DNA from: Syntrophaceae bacterium
GTDB lineage: Bacteria > Desulfobacterota > Syntrophia > Syntrophales > Smithellaceae
Assembly (NCBI GenBank): GCA_003139775.1
Contig: PLGI01000080.1
Span: 1-34,062, forward strand
DNA: 34,062 bases
Direction: 5' to 3'
How positions within the stretch are numbered: the stretch's first letter is position 1; each line of letters opens with the position of its first letter. Positions 14,299 through 24,774 of this stretch are shown in pieces. The notes below the pieces were generated by a model. That model was not told where the DNA came from. It saw only the letters and a program-made list of their open reading frames with translations, and ran no database searches. The position numbers and the translations under genes were made by a program.

Positions 14299-14604
14299 CT
14301 ATCGTATTATCCCAATATCACTCCCAACCTTTGTTTCCTTCTCGCGGATTTTCCGGATTGCTTTCCTGAAGTGCGCATAACGCCTCGCCGATTCGGCGAT
14401 GAGAAGAACGCCCAGAACAATAAAGACTAACCCGGCGCAAAAATAGAGCAGACCGCTCAGGAACTTCATGATAAAAAGACCGACTGACGTAAAGGCCAGG
14501 CCTGTCTGCATATATGAATGCATTGTCCTCTCGCGTGAAAGGAGGGTTTGCTCCTCCATAAGGAGCAGTTTTATCTCGTCGTTGCTCTCCATATCACGCA
14601 CCAT
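14299..14604 (-). CDS. DUF202-like small membrane protein
   Basis: A 101-residue protein. The N-terminal half has the ERTxxxxxxTGLAFxSxG pattern (SRERTMHSYMQTGLAFTSVG, about 23-42) seen in DUF202 / YidH-like proteins. Two membrane segments (about 33-49 and 52-68) and a charged tail follow. Function is unknown in the family. An internal ATG at 14592, with an AGGATGG-like site, is an alternative start. It follows the HD-GYP gene's promoter region on the same strand, with a 176-bp gap that shows no gene. Confidence 0.75.
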   Translation of the reverse strand: MVRDMESNDEIKLLLMEEQTLLSRERTMHSYMQTGLAFTSVGLFIMKFLSGLLYFCAGLVFIVLGVLLIAESARRYAHFRKAIRKIREKETKVGSDIGIIR

Positions 14605-14673
14605 CCTATGAGTTGGTTTTTACTCTATCAGCACATAGTGGGAAATGGCAAGTTGTAAGATGAATCGTCCGTT

Positions 14674-16395
14674 TTATTTGGCGTTCTTATTACCTATAAA
14701 GAGTCGCCGGAGCTTGCTGTTATAATCGCTGCCATAGTAAGCTTTTAACCACCGCTTAATGGTGACCCCCGCGTATGTCTTAACCAACAGATTTCTCCAT
14801 CTTCTTTTTATATCTCCCCAGGCATTAGCCAGAGGAACGGTGAAAATGGTATGCAACGGCAGATCATCGTGCAGCACGTTTTTTGCCCTCTGTTTTTCTA
14901 ACAAATTACGTATAAACCGCCGGAAATAAAACTCGACAAACTGGATCGGAAAGCCAATGGTGGCAATGTACACCCAGTTCAGCCAGTTGCCATAATTTAA
15001 TTTCCTGCTGATGAATCCTCCGAGGTACCTTTTTTTCATCAGTATTTTGGGCATGTTTTGCAGGTCATAGGCATCCAGCCCGTCCGGCCGGGGATCGTAA
15101 CAAAGGAATAGGCCGTCATATTTATCCCAGCCTACCATCGAAAGAGGCAAGATACGACCTTCGCTCTCTAGCCTCGCCCTAAGCTCGGAACCGGGCAGCG
15201 GAACGGCATTAAGTAGTTGGATAGTGTCTATCCCCGATTTTTTGAAAAACTTTTTAAAATATTTAGCTCGCTGCTTTATAGTGAAAAAAGCGCTCTTCTG
15301 CCCATCATTGCGGGCGGGATAGCCAAAAATGAACATACCGTGCAAATAAAAATAGTTGGACAGTTTTTTAGAACGGGCAATCAACTTTTCCACGGTCACG
15401 CCTTTGCGCATTGCCCGCAATTCTTCGTTGATCGGACTTTCGTAACCAATGGCCAGCGTGGTAACGCCGGCCCAGCGCATAGCCTCGAGCAGTTCGTCAT
15501 TTTCCGCCGCCTCAGAACGTACCTGGACAATAATATCGATTTTTTTCCGGAATTTCCTTTTATAATCGCCAATCCCCTTGCACAGCGCAATCGCCTCGGC
15601 CGGATTTTGAGCAAAATTATCGTCGGTGAAAAAGAAATTCTTGTATCCCAGATCAGTGTATTTAATCACCTGCCGCAAGGCCGTTTCAACCGAAGCGGAT
15701 TTATAACTTCCATATTGCCTATTGACTACACAGAATTCGCAATTCCAATTGCAGCCCCGGCCTCTGTTGATAGGGACGGCACTCCATCTTTTTTTCAGGA
15801 ATTTAACCAACGTCAAGTCAGTATCGACTAATACATTTAGATCGCGGATCGGCTGGCGCTTTCCGGTAAAGACATATGCACCGGTTTCGTCAAGAAAGCT
15901 GATCCCCGTAACTTGCGCTAATCCGGTCCGGTTCAAGGCAACATCGCCATTGTCCACCAGTACTGCCAGCAATTCTTTGATAGTCTCTTCCCCTTCACCA
16001 TGAACGACAATATCAATGCCGGAATGAAGCGCTTCCTGGGGCAGGGCATCTACATGGCTGCCACCGGCAATGGTTATGGCGCCAAACCCCTTGTATTGCC
16101 CGGCTATCGAAAACATGCGGGGTATCGAGTTACTCATGCCGCCATAGAATAGCGCCAGTTGCGCTGGTTGTCGTGCCTGTAAGAAAGAATGGTCCGGCAA
16201 GCCAAGAAAATCTTGCGGCCCGTTGTAATTGTTTTCATCAATCGCGTAAACTTCTTTGCAATGGAGATGATTATTGATCTGGCTGATGACGGACAAAATC
16301 CCCACCGGAGGCATTTTTATCTTGGCGTATATATTATGCTGTGAATGCTGAGGGTATTGGGGAATAATACCGATTATGGTCAATTCTTTTTTCAT
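14674..16395 (-). CDS. B12-binding-type radical SAM protein
   Basis: A 573-residue enzyme. Residues about 5-150 form a cobalamin-binding-like domain, including ITIAGGSHVDALPQEAL and the HGEGEET motif (132-138). The radical SAM core has the [4Fe-4S] cluster motif CNWNCEFC with Cys215, Cys219 and Cys222. A GYESPINEELRAMRKGV segment follows. The ~150-residue basic C-terminus (about 430-573) is rich in aromatic and Arg/Lys residues and may bind membranes. Such enzymes often methylate or rearrange lipids, antibiotics or RNA; I cannot name this one's product. The start has a GGGAG site. It stands alone. Confidence 0.9.
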   Translation of the reverse strand: MKKELTIIGIIPQYPQHSQHNIYAKIKMPPVGILSVISQINNHLHCKEVYAIDENNYNGPQDFLGLPDHSFLQARQPAQLALFYGGMSNSIPRMFSIAGQYKGFGAITIAGGSHVDALPQEALHSGIDIVVHGEGEETIKELLAVLVDNGDVALNRTGLAQVTGISFLDETGAYVFTGKRQPIRDLNVLVDTDLTLVKFLKKRWSAVPINRGRGCNWNCEFCVVNRQYGSYKSASVETALRQVIKYTDLGYKNFFFTDDNFAQNPAEAIALCKGIGDYKRKFRKKIDIIVQVRSEAAENDELLEAMRWAGVTTLAIGYESPINEELRAMRKGVTVEKLIARSKKLSNYFYLHGMFIFGYPARNDGQKSAFFTIKQRAKYFKKFFKKSGIDTIQLLNAVPLPGSELRARLESEGRILPLSMVGWDKYDGLFLCYDPRPDGLDAYDLQNMPKILMKKRYLGGFISRKLNYGNWLNWVYIATIGFPIQFVEFYFRRFIRNLLEKQRAKNVLHDDLPLHTIFTVPLANAWGDIKRRWRNLLVKTYAGVTIKRWLKAYYGSDYNSKLRRLFIGNKNAK

Positions 16396-17111
16396 GATTA
16401 AATTTGCTCCCTGTTTGTAATTAATCAGAAAAAATGCTTTACAAATAACTCTTTTGTAGAAAATTTAATCCCGCTGTTTGGAATCCCCCGGCTTCAGCCG
16501 GGGGAGGAATGCGGTGTAACCCGCGGGAGGTCGCGTTATCCTCTGCTTCGCGGGATAATTCATCCAGCAAGCTTCAGGGCACTGTGTTTCTGAAGTTTGG
16601 GTCTCATTATTATAAGGAGCCTCCGGCTCCTGCCGATGGGGGCTCCACTTCTTTCTTTTGAATAAGTAAGTTATAAAATCAGAAATGTCAATGCACTTAA
16701 TTGAAGTTTGCTTTACAGTCCATCTTTACGCTTAGATAATTTCGTCCTGCAACAGATGAGCCCACTTTCAGTAATAAAATACAGACAATGCCAGGCGCTC
16801 CTTGTAACCTCGCGAAACCCCGCGTGACCTCGTCGCCACCTTTAGGTGGTTAGGTTATTCAGGTTATCAGGTTGCGCTGCTTCGGATTGCTCAAAGAGCA
16901 CTCCCTTCCATATCCACCTCCGTCACTGATTCTGCCCGGCGCATGTTGGGTAACACCTCTCGGAAATTCTCCCGACCTCCGCCAGCGGAGGACTTGGAAT
17001 GATATTATGACACAGCCTCTTAACCGGAAAAAAGATACCAGGGCCGAGTGGTTTTTGGGCGAACTCAATTTATCGTTTGCGGCGGCAGATGTTTTTTGTT
17101 ATTCCTTCTTC
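16396..17111. other. Repeat-rich gap upstream of rsmG
   Basis: It contains the radical SAM promoter side, the IS-like remnant (16480-16648), an AGGTGGTTAGGTTAT / TCAGGTTATCAGGTTG stretch (16845-16875) and a palindromic CCTCCGTCACTG...CCTCCGCCAGCGGAGG unit (16918-16994) related to 28001-28037. The last part (16872-17111) is open in frame with rsmG but looks like repeat plus leader rather than protein. Confidence 0.55.
16480..16648 (-). repeat. Remnant resembling an IS200/IS605-type right end, copy C
   Basis: The strongest feature is a hairpin at 16485-16504 (CCCCCGGC and GCCGGGGG around TTCA) followed by GAGGAATG, a pattern I associate with right ends of IS200/IS605 elements and their guide-type RNAs. 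Beyond it come GAGGTCGCGTTATCCTCTGC, CAGCAAGCTTCAG, GGGTCTCATTATTAT and the GGCTCCTGCC...GGGGCTCCAC end, matching copy B in the opposite orientation. No TnpA or TnpB coding sequence is present. Confidence 0.55.
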
Positions 17112-17768
17112 ATGGATCAGGAAATACTTTCACTTAGTACAAACGCGCGTCAATTAGGCATCGAGCTAAACGAACAGCAGCTGGTTCAATTTGATATTTA
17201 TAAAAAAGAGCTTTTACAATGGAATGCCAAAACAAATTTAATCTCCGAAAATTCTTCGCAGGAAATTATCACGCGTCATTTTCTGGATTCGCTGACGGCA
17301 CTGCAATTTATTGGCAAGCCCAATGCCCGGATTATTGATGTCGGCTGCGGCGCCGGTTTTCCCGGCCTTCCCTTAAAAATTGCGCTGCCCACTTTAAAGC
17401 TTTATCTTCTGGAAACCAATCGCAAAAAAGTTTCCTTTTTAAAACACATTATTCGTCTTTTAAATCTTTCGGCAGCGGTTGTTCTGCATGACCGCGTCGA
17501 AAACATTATTAAGGCAGATACATGGAAGAAAAAATTTGATGTTTTAATTTCCCGCGCGGCCTTTAAATTATCCGAACTTCTGCCGCAAGGCGAATATTTT
17601 CTCGACCGTGGAGGCAAAATCATTGCCCTGAAAGGCCCCAATGTTGATGAGGAACTTGCGCAGTGCTCATCCGTCAAAAATCAATACAAAATATATCAAT
17701 TTATTCAGCATGATATAAACATACCTTTTTTTGAAGCACATCGTAAAATTATTATCGGGGAAAAGTAA
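17112..17768 (+). CDS. rsmG: 16S rRNA (guanine527-N7)-methyltransferase RsmG
   Basis: Methylates G527 of 16S rRNA using SAM. The 218-residue form fits the family length. ELLQWNAKTNLIS (33-45) is the RsmG opening motif. DVGCGAGFPGLPLKI (76-90) is the SAM-binding loop, with acidic Glu101 on the next strand (LLETNRKKV). SRAAFKL later is typical. The frame is open upstream to 16872, but that part covers repeat DNA. The ATG at 17112 lacks a clear Shine-Dalgarno site, and an ATG at 17007 is an alternative. rsmG directly before parAB is the classic origin-proximal order. Confidence 0.92.
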   Translation: MDQEILSLSTNARQLGIELNEQQLVQFDIYKKELLQWNAKTNLISENSSQEIITRHFLDSLTALQFIGKPNARIIDVGCGAGFPGLPLKIALPTLKLYLLETNRKKVSFLKHIIRLLNLSAAVVLHDRVENIIKADTWKKKFDVLISRAAFKLSELLPQGEYFLDRGGKIIALKGPNVDEELAQCSSVKNQYKIYQFIQHDINIPFFEAHRKIIIGEK

Positions 17769-17853
17769 AAAAACCTTCTAAAAAGATCTTTTTTATGTTA
17801 GTGCTAACGGCAGTTCTTGCAAAAGAATTTATTTTTATACGCTCAATAAAATA
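17769..17853. promoter_or_regulatory. rsmG-parA gap with two small palindromes
   Basis: AAAAAGATCTTTTT (17780-17793) is a perfect palindrome, and GTTAG/CTAAC (17797-17808) forms a second dyad. They could be a weak terminator or an operator ahead of parA. No parS-like sequence is present here. Confidence 0.3.
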
Positions 17854-18621
17854 ATGAATAAAATTATATGTATAGCAAATCAAAAAGGTGGTGTTGGCAA
17901 AACCACCACCGCGATAAATTTATCTGCCTCTCTGGCAGCTGCGGAAAAAAAAACTTTACTCATCGATGGTGATTCCCAGGGTAATTCAACCAGTGGGATA
18001 GGCTCGGAGAGAGATATTGTACAAAAAGCTAATTTATATCACGCCATGATCGGCCAGATGCCGCTGGGCGATGTGATTATCAACACGGTGATACCGCATC
18101 TCGATATAGTACCCTCTAATCAGGATCTCATTGGAATTGAGGTTGAGTTTGTCGGGATGGAGGAAAAAGAAAAACGGCTGCGTAATTTATTAAACGCTTT
18201 AGACAGGCATTATGATTTTATAGTAATTGATTGCCCGCCGTCGCTGGGCGTTATGACTGTCAATGCTCTTGTCGCTTCCGACTATTTGATTGTTCCTTTG
18301 CAGTGTGAGTATTTCGCTTTGGAGGGTTTGGGATATTTGCTCAATACTGTAAAACTGGTGAAAGCGCAATTAAACCCGCATCTCGTCTTGGGTGGTATCT
18401 TGCTGACGATGTTTGATCAGCGTAATTTACTATCGCATCGGGTCTCCGATGATGTTCGGAAACATTTTGGCGACAAGGTCTTTAAAACGGTGATCCCGCG
18501 CAATGTGCGGCTGTCGGAAAGCCCCAGCCACGGCTTACCTATTATTCTTTATGATATTAAATCGCGCGGCGCGCTGGCTTATATGGAAATGGCACAGGAA
18601 ATAATTCGAGGGGGAATATAA
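17854..18621 (+). CDS. parA: Chromosome partitioning ATPase ParA (Soj)
   Basis: A 255-residue ParA/MinD-type ATPase that moves ParB-bound origin regions. The deviant Walker A KGGVGKTTT begins at residue 11, with the signature Lys at its start. GDSQGNST forms the A'-type motif (about 39-46), and VIDCPPSLG near 124-132 is Walker B. It is short, without the N-terminal DNA-binding domain of plasmid ParA, so it is the chromosomal Soj type. The stop codon TAA abuts the parB start. Confidence 0.97.
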   Translation: MNKIICIANQKGGVGKTTTAINLSASLAAAEKKTLLIDGDSQGNSTSGIGSERDIVQKANLYHAMIGQMPLGDVIINTVIPHLDIVPSNQDLIGIEVEFVGMEEKEKRLRNLLNALDRHYDFIVIDCPPSLGVMTVNALVASDYLIVPLQCEYFALEGLGYLLNTVKLVKAQLNPHLVLGGILLTMFDQRNLLSHRVSDDVRKHFGDKVFKTVIPRNVRLSESPSHGLPIILYDIKSRGALAYMEMAQEIIRGGI

Positions 18622-19479
18622 ATGGCACAAAAAAACGTGCTCGGCAAAGGGCTTGGCGCCATTTTTCCGGATTTAGTGAATGACTTCGACAAGAAAAAAC
18701 CTGTTTTTTCCTGCGGAATTGAAGAATTACGGCCCAACCGTTATCAACCCCGCAAAAATTTTAATGACGGTACACAAAAGCAACTTATTGCTTCCATTAA
18801 AAGCACGGGTATTATTCAGCCGATTGTTGTCCGCAAAATTGACAATGGATATGAGATTATTGCCGGAGAGCGGCGTTGGCGGGCAGCTCAGGCCTCGGGC
18901 TTAAAAGATGTGCCTATCGTCATTCGCGAAGCGACAGATATGCAGGCGGCGGAAATGTCGCTGATTGAAAATATTCAACGGGAAGAATTAAATCCTCTGG
19001 AAGAAGCCACTGCCTATGTGACGTTAATCGAAACATTCAAACTTTCTCAGGAAGAAATTTCTTCCCGCGCGGGCAAGGATCGCTCGACAATTGCCAATAC
19101 CATCCGTCTTTTGAAATTGCCGGCCAAAGTAAAAGAGGCTCTGGTGGAAAAGAAGATTTCTGCAGGTCATGCCCGCTGTTTATTGGCATGTAGTTCAACG
19201 GAAGAACAAATCACGGCGCTTGCTTTAATCTTAAAAAAGGATTTAAACGTCCGGGAAACGGAACGCTTAATCCAAAACGCACAAAAGCGACTCTCGCAGA
19301 AAATACCAGATTCCAAAAAAGATCGGTTCCTGAATGATCTCGAAAAAGCCTTAGCGTCAAAATTTATGGCGAAGGTGCAAATTAAGGGTTCTGCTAAAAA
19401 GGGCTTGATAGAAATTAGATATACATCTATGGATGAATTAAACCGGTTATCAGGTTTTATTCTCGATGATTTAAAATAA
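18622..19479 (+). CDS. parB: Chromosome partitioning protein ParB (Spo0J)
   Basis: A 285-residue parS-binding CTP-dependent clamp. The N-terminal VLGKGLGAIFPD is the ParA-interaction peptide. The CTP-binding region has GERRWRAAQ (about 77-85) and ENIQREELNPLEEA (about 114-127). A helix-turn-helix follows (SQEEISSRAGKDRSTIANTI, about 139-158), with a C-terminal dimer domain. A GAGGGGG site overlaps the parA end; the ATG follows the parA stop with no gap. No parS site was seen in this window. Confidence 0.97.
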   Translation: MAQKNVLGKGLGAIFPDLVNDFDKKKPVFSCGIEELRPNRYQPRKNFNDGTQKQLIASIKSTGIIQPIVVRKIDNGYEIIAGERRWRAAQASGLKDVPIVIREATDMQAAEMSLIENIQREELNPLEEATAYVTLIETFKLSQEEISSRAGKDRSTIANTIRLLKLPAKVKEALVEKKISAGHARCLLACSSTEEQITALALILKKDLNVRETERLIQNAQKRLSQKIPDSKKDRFLNDLEKALASKFMAKVQIKGSAKKGLIEIRYTSMDELNRLSGFILDDLK

Positions 19480-19496
19480 TGGTAAGTTTTCCACTC

Positions 19497-19516
19497 CTAT
19501 CAACAACTGTTGATAA
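19497..19516. promoter_or_regulatory. Paired DnaA-box-like words upstream of dnaA
   Basis: CTATCAACA (19497-19505) and, on the other strand, TTATCAACA (19508-19516) form a perfect 8-bp inverted repeat with a 2-base gap. The second word differs from the DnaA box TTATCCACA at one base. This is a plausible site for DnaA autoregulation or part of a split origin. Confidence 0.5.
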
Positions 19517-19539
19517 GGTTGTTTATAAAGGTTGTTTAA

Positions 19540-20892
19540 ATGGATGCATTTTGGGACAAAACGAGTAAACTAATTCAAGAAAAAATAAGTAAGCAAAATT
19601 TTGATACATGGATAAAACCTATCAAAGTTGTTGCCATGGAAGACAAGTGTGTCCAATTGGCCGTCCCCAATAAATTCTTTAAAGATTGGCTTTTAGATAA
19701 TTATTCCTCAACGATTAAACAATCCCTGCAAGATGCCGCTGGTATTGCAGTTGATATTGATTTTGTCCTGTCAAAAAATAAAGAAAAGGGCCCGGAACCT
19801 GCGGCAGCGCACGCGACACACACCAAAAATGCTTCAGCTACAACAATCAGTAGAGGTAAAAACTTTTCTTTTCTTAATGATAACTATAATTTTGACAGGT
19901 TCGTGGTTGGCGCTTGTAATCAATTTGCTCACGCCGCTTCTATTGCCGTAGCCAAACAACCAGCCAAAAATTATAATCCTCTTTTTATTTATGGCGGCTC
20001 CGGTCTGGGAAAAACACATTTACTTAATGCCATCGGACTACTAACTACATCTACTCACCCGTCGCTCAACATTATGTATGTTTCCGCGGAAGAATTTATG
20101 AATGAAATGATTAATTCCATTCGTTATGACCGGATGCCTAAATTTAGAGAAAAATATAGGAATATCAGTTGTTTATTAATTGATGATATTCATTTTTTGG
20201 CGGGAAAAGACAGAACGCAGGAAGAATTTTTTCATACTTTCAACACATTACACGATTCGGGAAAACAAATAGTGGTCTCCAGCGATAAGTTCCCTAAAGA
20301 TATTCCTAATCTGGAAAGTCGATTGCGTTCCCGTTTCGAATGGGGGCTGATTGCTGATATTCAACCACCGGAAATAGAAACTAAAATTGCCATCATCGAA
20401 AAGAAAATCCAGGAAAATAAAATAGATTTATCACATAACGTCGTCCACTATATCGCGTCTCATGTGGAATCCAACATTCGTGAACTAGAAGGCTTTTTAG
20501 TTAGAATCGGCGCTTATTCATCTCTCACCGGCAGGGAAATTGATCTAGATTTAGTTAAAGAAGTATTAAGCAGTTTAGTTAAGCACAATAAAAAAGGTGA
20601 GGTAAGTATTGAAGAAATAATTAAAGTTATATCTGGAAAATTAAATATAAAAATATCAGATATAAAAGCTCATAATAAAAATAAAAATATTGTCTTCGCC
20701 CGGCAAATTGCTATGTATTTGGCTAGAAAATTAACCAATAATTCTTTCCCTGATATCGGTCAAAAAATTGGCGGGAGAGACCATTCGACGGTAATTTATG
20801 CCAATAACAAAATTTTGAATGGTATTAAAGCGGATCCTAAATTAAAAATTTTAATTCAGGAAATTGAGGATATTTTAATCCACAAATCATAA
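19540..20892 (+). CDS. dnaA: Replication initiator DnaA
   Basis: A 450-residue initiator. Domain I is about 1-75 (FDTWIKPIKV). A low-complexity linker (80-108) is domain II. The AAA+ domain III has Walker A GGSGLGKT at 152-159 and Walker B LLIDDIHF at 212-219, with the sensor/arginine segment SRLRSRFEWGL. Domain IV carries the DNA-binding signature GGRDHSTVIYA, with Arg413. The ATG has an AAAGG site. DnaA-box-like words lie on both sides of the gene, consistent with self-regulation. Confidence 0.98.
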   Translation: MDAFWDKTSKLIQEKISKQNFDTWIKPIKVVAMEDKCVQLAVPNKFFKDWLLDNYSSTIKQSLQDAAGIAVDIDFVLSKNKEKGPEPAAAHATHTKNASATTISRGKNFSFLNDNYNFDRFVVGACNQFAHAASIAVAKQPAKNYNPLFIYGGSGLGKTHLLNAIGLLTTSTHPSLNIMYVSAEEFMNEMINSIRYDRMPKFREKYRNISCLLIDDIHFLAGKDRTQEEFFHTFNTLHDSGKQIVVSSDKFPKDIPNLESRLRSRFEWGLIADIQPPEIETKIAIIEKKIQENKIDLSHNVVHYIASHVESNIRELEGFLVRIGAYSSLTGREIDLDLVKEVLSSLVKHNKKGEVSIEEIIKVISGKLNIKISDIKAHNKNKNIVFARQIAMYLARKLTNNSFPDIGQKIGGRDHSTVIYANNKILNGIKADPKLKILIQEIEDILIHKS

Positions 20893-21053
20893 ACTTTTTT
20901 ATACCATACTATAAACAGGTGATCGCTATTTTAAATTACTATAATTATTATAAAATAATTATTAATCAACATATCAACAACTCTTACTATTATTACTATT
21001 TATTTATATATATAAAAAAATAGGAAAAGAAAAAATAGGAACATGGAGGAAAT
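20893..21053. other. Probable replication origin (oriC) unwinding region
   Basis: A 161-bp gap between dnaA and dnaN, extremely AT-rich. AATCAACATATCAACA (20964-20979) holds two overlapping DnaA-box-like words (two mismatches each). A short spacer (ACTC) follows, then the triplets CTA-TTA-TTA-CTA (20987-20998), the complement of a DnaA-trio (3'-GAT-AAT-AAT-GAT-5'). After that comes TTTATTTATATATAT. This box-spacer-trio order is that described for bacterial basal unwinding systems. The dnaN ribosome binding site GGAGG closes the gap. Confidence 0.65.
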
Positions 21054-22163
21054 ATGGAATTTAAAATAAACAGAAACACCTTTCTTGATGGCATTCAAAA
21101 AACTTTAGGTATTGTAGAAAAAAAGACAACGATACCAATTTTAAATAATATTCTTTTAAAAGCGGAAGCCAATAAACTTAAAATAATTGCTACCGATAGA
21201 GAAATAAGTTTAATTTCCGATTATGATGTAGAGGTAGTGGAAAAAGGTGAAATAACGGTTTCAGCAAAAAAAATATATGAGATGGTCAGGGAAATTCAAG
21301 GTGAAGTTGTCTCTTTTACTCAAAAAAATAATATTGTAAAAATTTCATGTCAAAGAGCTTTTTATAAAATACCTGGTTTACCGGCAGAAGATTTCCCCAG
21401 TATTGTAGATGATCAGGAAATTCAACTTTATAAAATCAAGGGAATAGTAATTAAAGATTTAATTAATAAAACAGCATTTGCCATGGCTACAGACGAAACG
21501 AGAAAAAACTTAAATGGTGTTTTATTAGAAGCGGGAATGGATGGGGCGAATCATTTACTGCGGATGGTAGCTACTGACGGCCATAGATTAGCGCTGGCTA
21601 AGGGTTTTACCTCTGAATCTTCTTTGAAGATAGGAAAGGGAATTATTATCCCCCGTAAAGGATTAATGGAAATAAAAAGAATTATTGATGAAAATGAAGA
21701 TATTCAAATTGGTCTGCATAAAAATATGTTTGTTGTGAAAACGGAAAATACTCTTTTAAAAGTTGGTTTGGTTGATGCGGATTACCCTGATTATAAAAAA
21801 GTTATTCCTGCGGAAAAAGGAATTAGCGTTACTCTGGAAAGAGAATCTTTCCTGCATGCCTTAAAAAGAATGAGTGTTGTATCTTCTGAACGGTATGGAG
21901 GAGTGATTCTCTCTTTTTCGGAAGGTAAAGTTACACTTAATTCGACAAATCTGGATGTTGGTGAAGCAACGGAAGAAATAGATATAGCTTATAGTGGTGA
22001 GGTTATTGATAGTGGATTTAATGTGAACTACTTAATTGACGCTATATCGGTAATTAACAAAGATAATATCTTGTTTGAAGTTGGGGTGGGATTAAAACCA
22101 TCGATGATAAAACAGGATGAAGATGATAGTTATTTGTGTATAATTATGCCATTAAAAATCTAG
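21054..22163 (+). CDS. dnaN: DNA polymerase III beta sliding clamp
   Basis: A 369-residue ring clamp that tethers DNA polymerase III. The usual three repeated domains are visible by their openings: MEFKINRNTFLDGIQKTLGI at the start, the second near IVIKDLINKTAFAMATDETR (about 129), and the third near VTLERESFLHALKRMSVVS (about 258). The MVATDGHRLA motif is present. The C-terminus ends in the usual IIMPLKI. A GGAGG site lies 6 bases upstream of the ATG. It is followed by gyrB after 27 bp. Confidence 0.97.
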   Translation: MEFKINRNTFLDGIQKTLGIVEKKTTIPILNNILLKAEANKLKIIATDREISLISDYDVEVVEKGEITVSAKKIYEMVREIQGEVVSFTQKNNIVKISCQRAFYKIPGLPAEDFPSIVDDQEIQLYKIKGIVIKDLINKTAFAMATDETRKNLNGVLLEAGMDGANHLLRMVATDGHRLALAKGFTSESSLKIGKGIIIPRKGLMEIKRIIDENEDIQIGLHKNMFVVKTENTLLKVGLVDADYPDYKKVIPAEKGISVTLERESFLHALKRMSVVSSERYGGVILSFSEGKVTLNSTNLDVGEATEEIDIAYSGEVIDSGFNVNYLIDAISVINKDNILFEVGVGLKPSMIKQDEDDSYLCIIMPLKI

Positions 22164-22169
22164 TAATAG

Positions 22170-24596
<2,427 letters not shown>

Positions 24597-24729
24597 CAAG
24601 TAGAAATTATTCTCTGTGCTTTTCTACCCTTCAAGGAGGTACGGAAAAGAGTGGCAGAAAATAAATTTCGTTAACGCTCTTATCCCGTTTATCGGGATTA
24701 GAAAAAATTTTTAGATTAATGATTATGCC

Positions 24730-24753
24730 GGCTGAAAAATCAGCCAGCTTTTT
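24730..24753 (+). terminator. Rho-independent terminator-like hairpin between gyrB and gyrA
   Basis: GGCTGA and TCAGCC pair around AAAA (24730-24745), followed by AGCTTTTT. A smaller hairpin TCCCG/CGGGA is at about 24682-24696. The 178-bp gap contains no gene. The hairpin sits just ahead of gyrA, so it may separate the two transcripts or act as a leader attenuator. Confidence 0.55.
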
Positions 24754-24774
24754 ATTGAGAGAGGATTAAACAAA

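Noticed and set aside
15217-15831. Plus-strand 204-codon ORF
   Set aside because: It is antisense to the radical SAM gene, whose motifs are clear; the product has no recognisable pattern.
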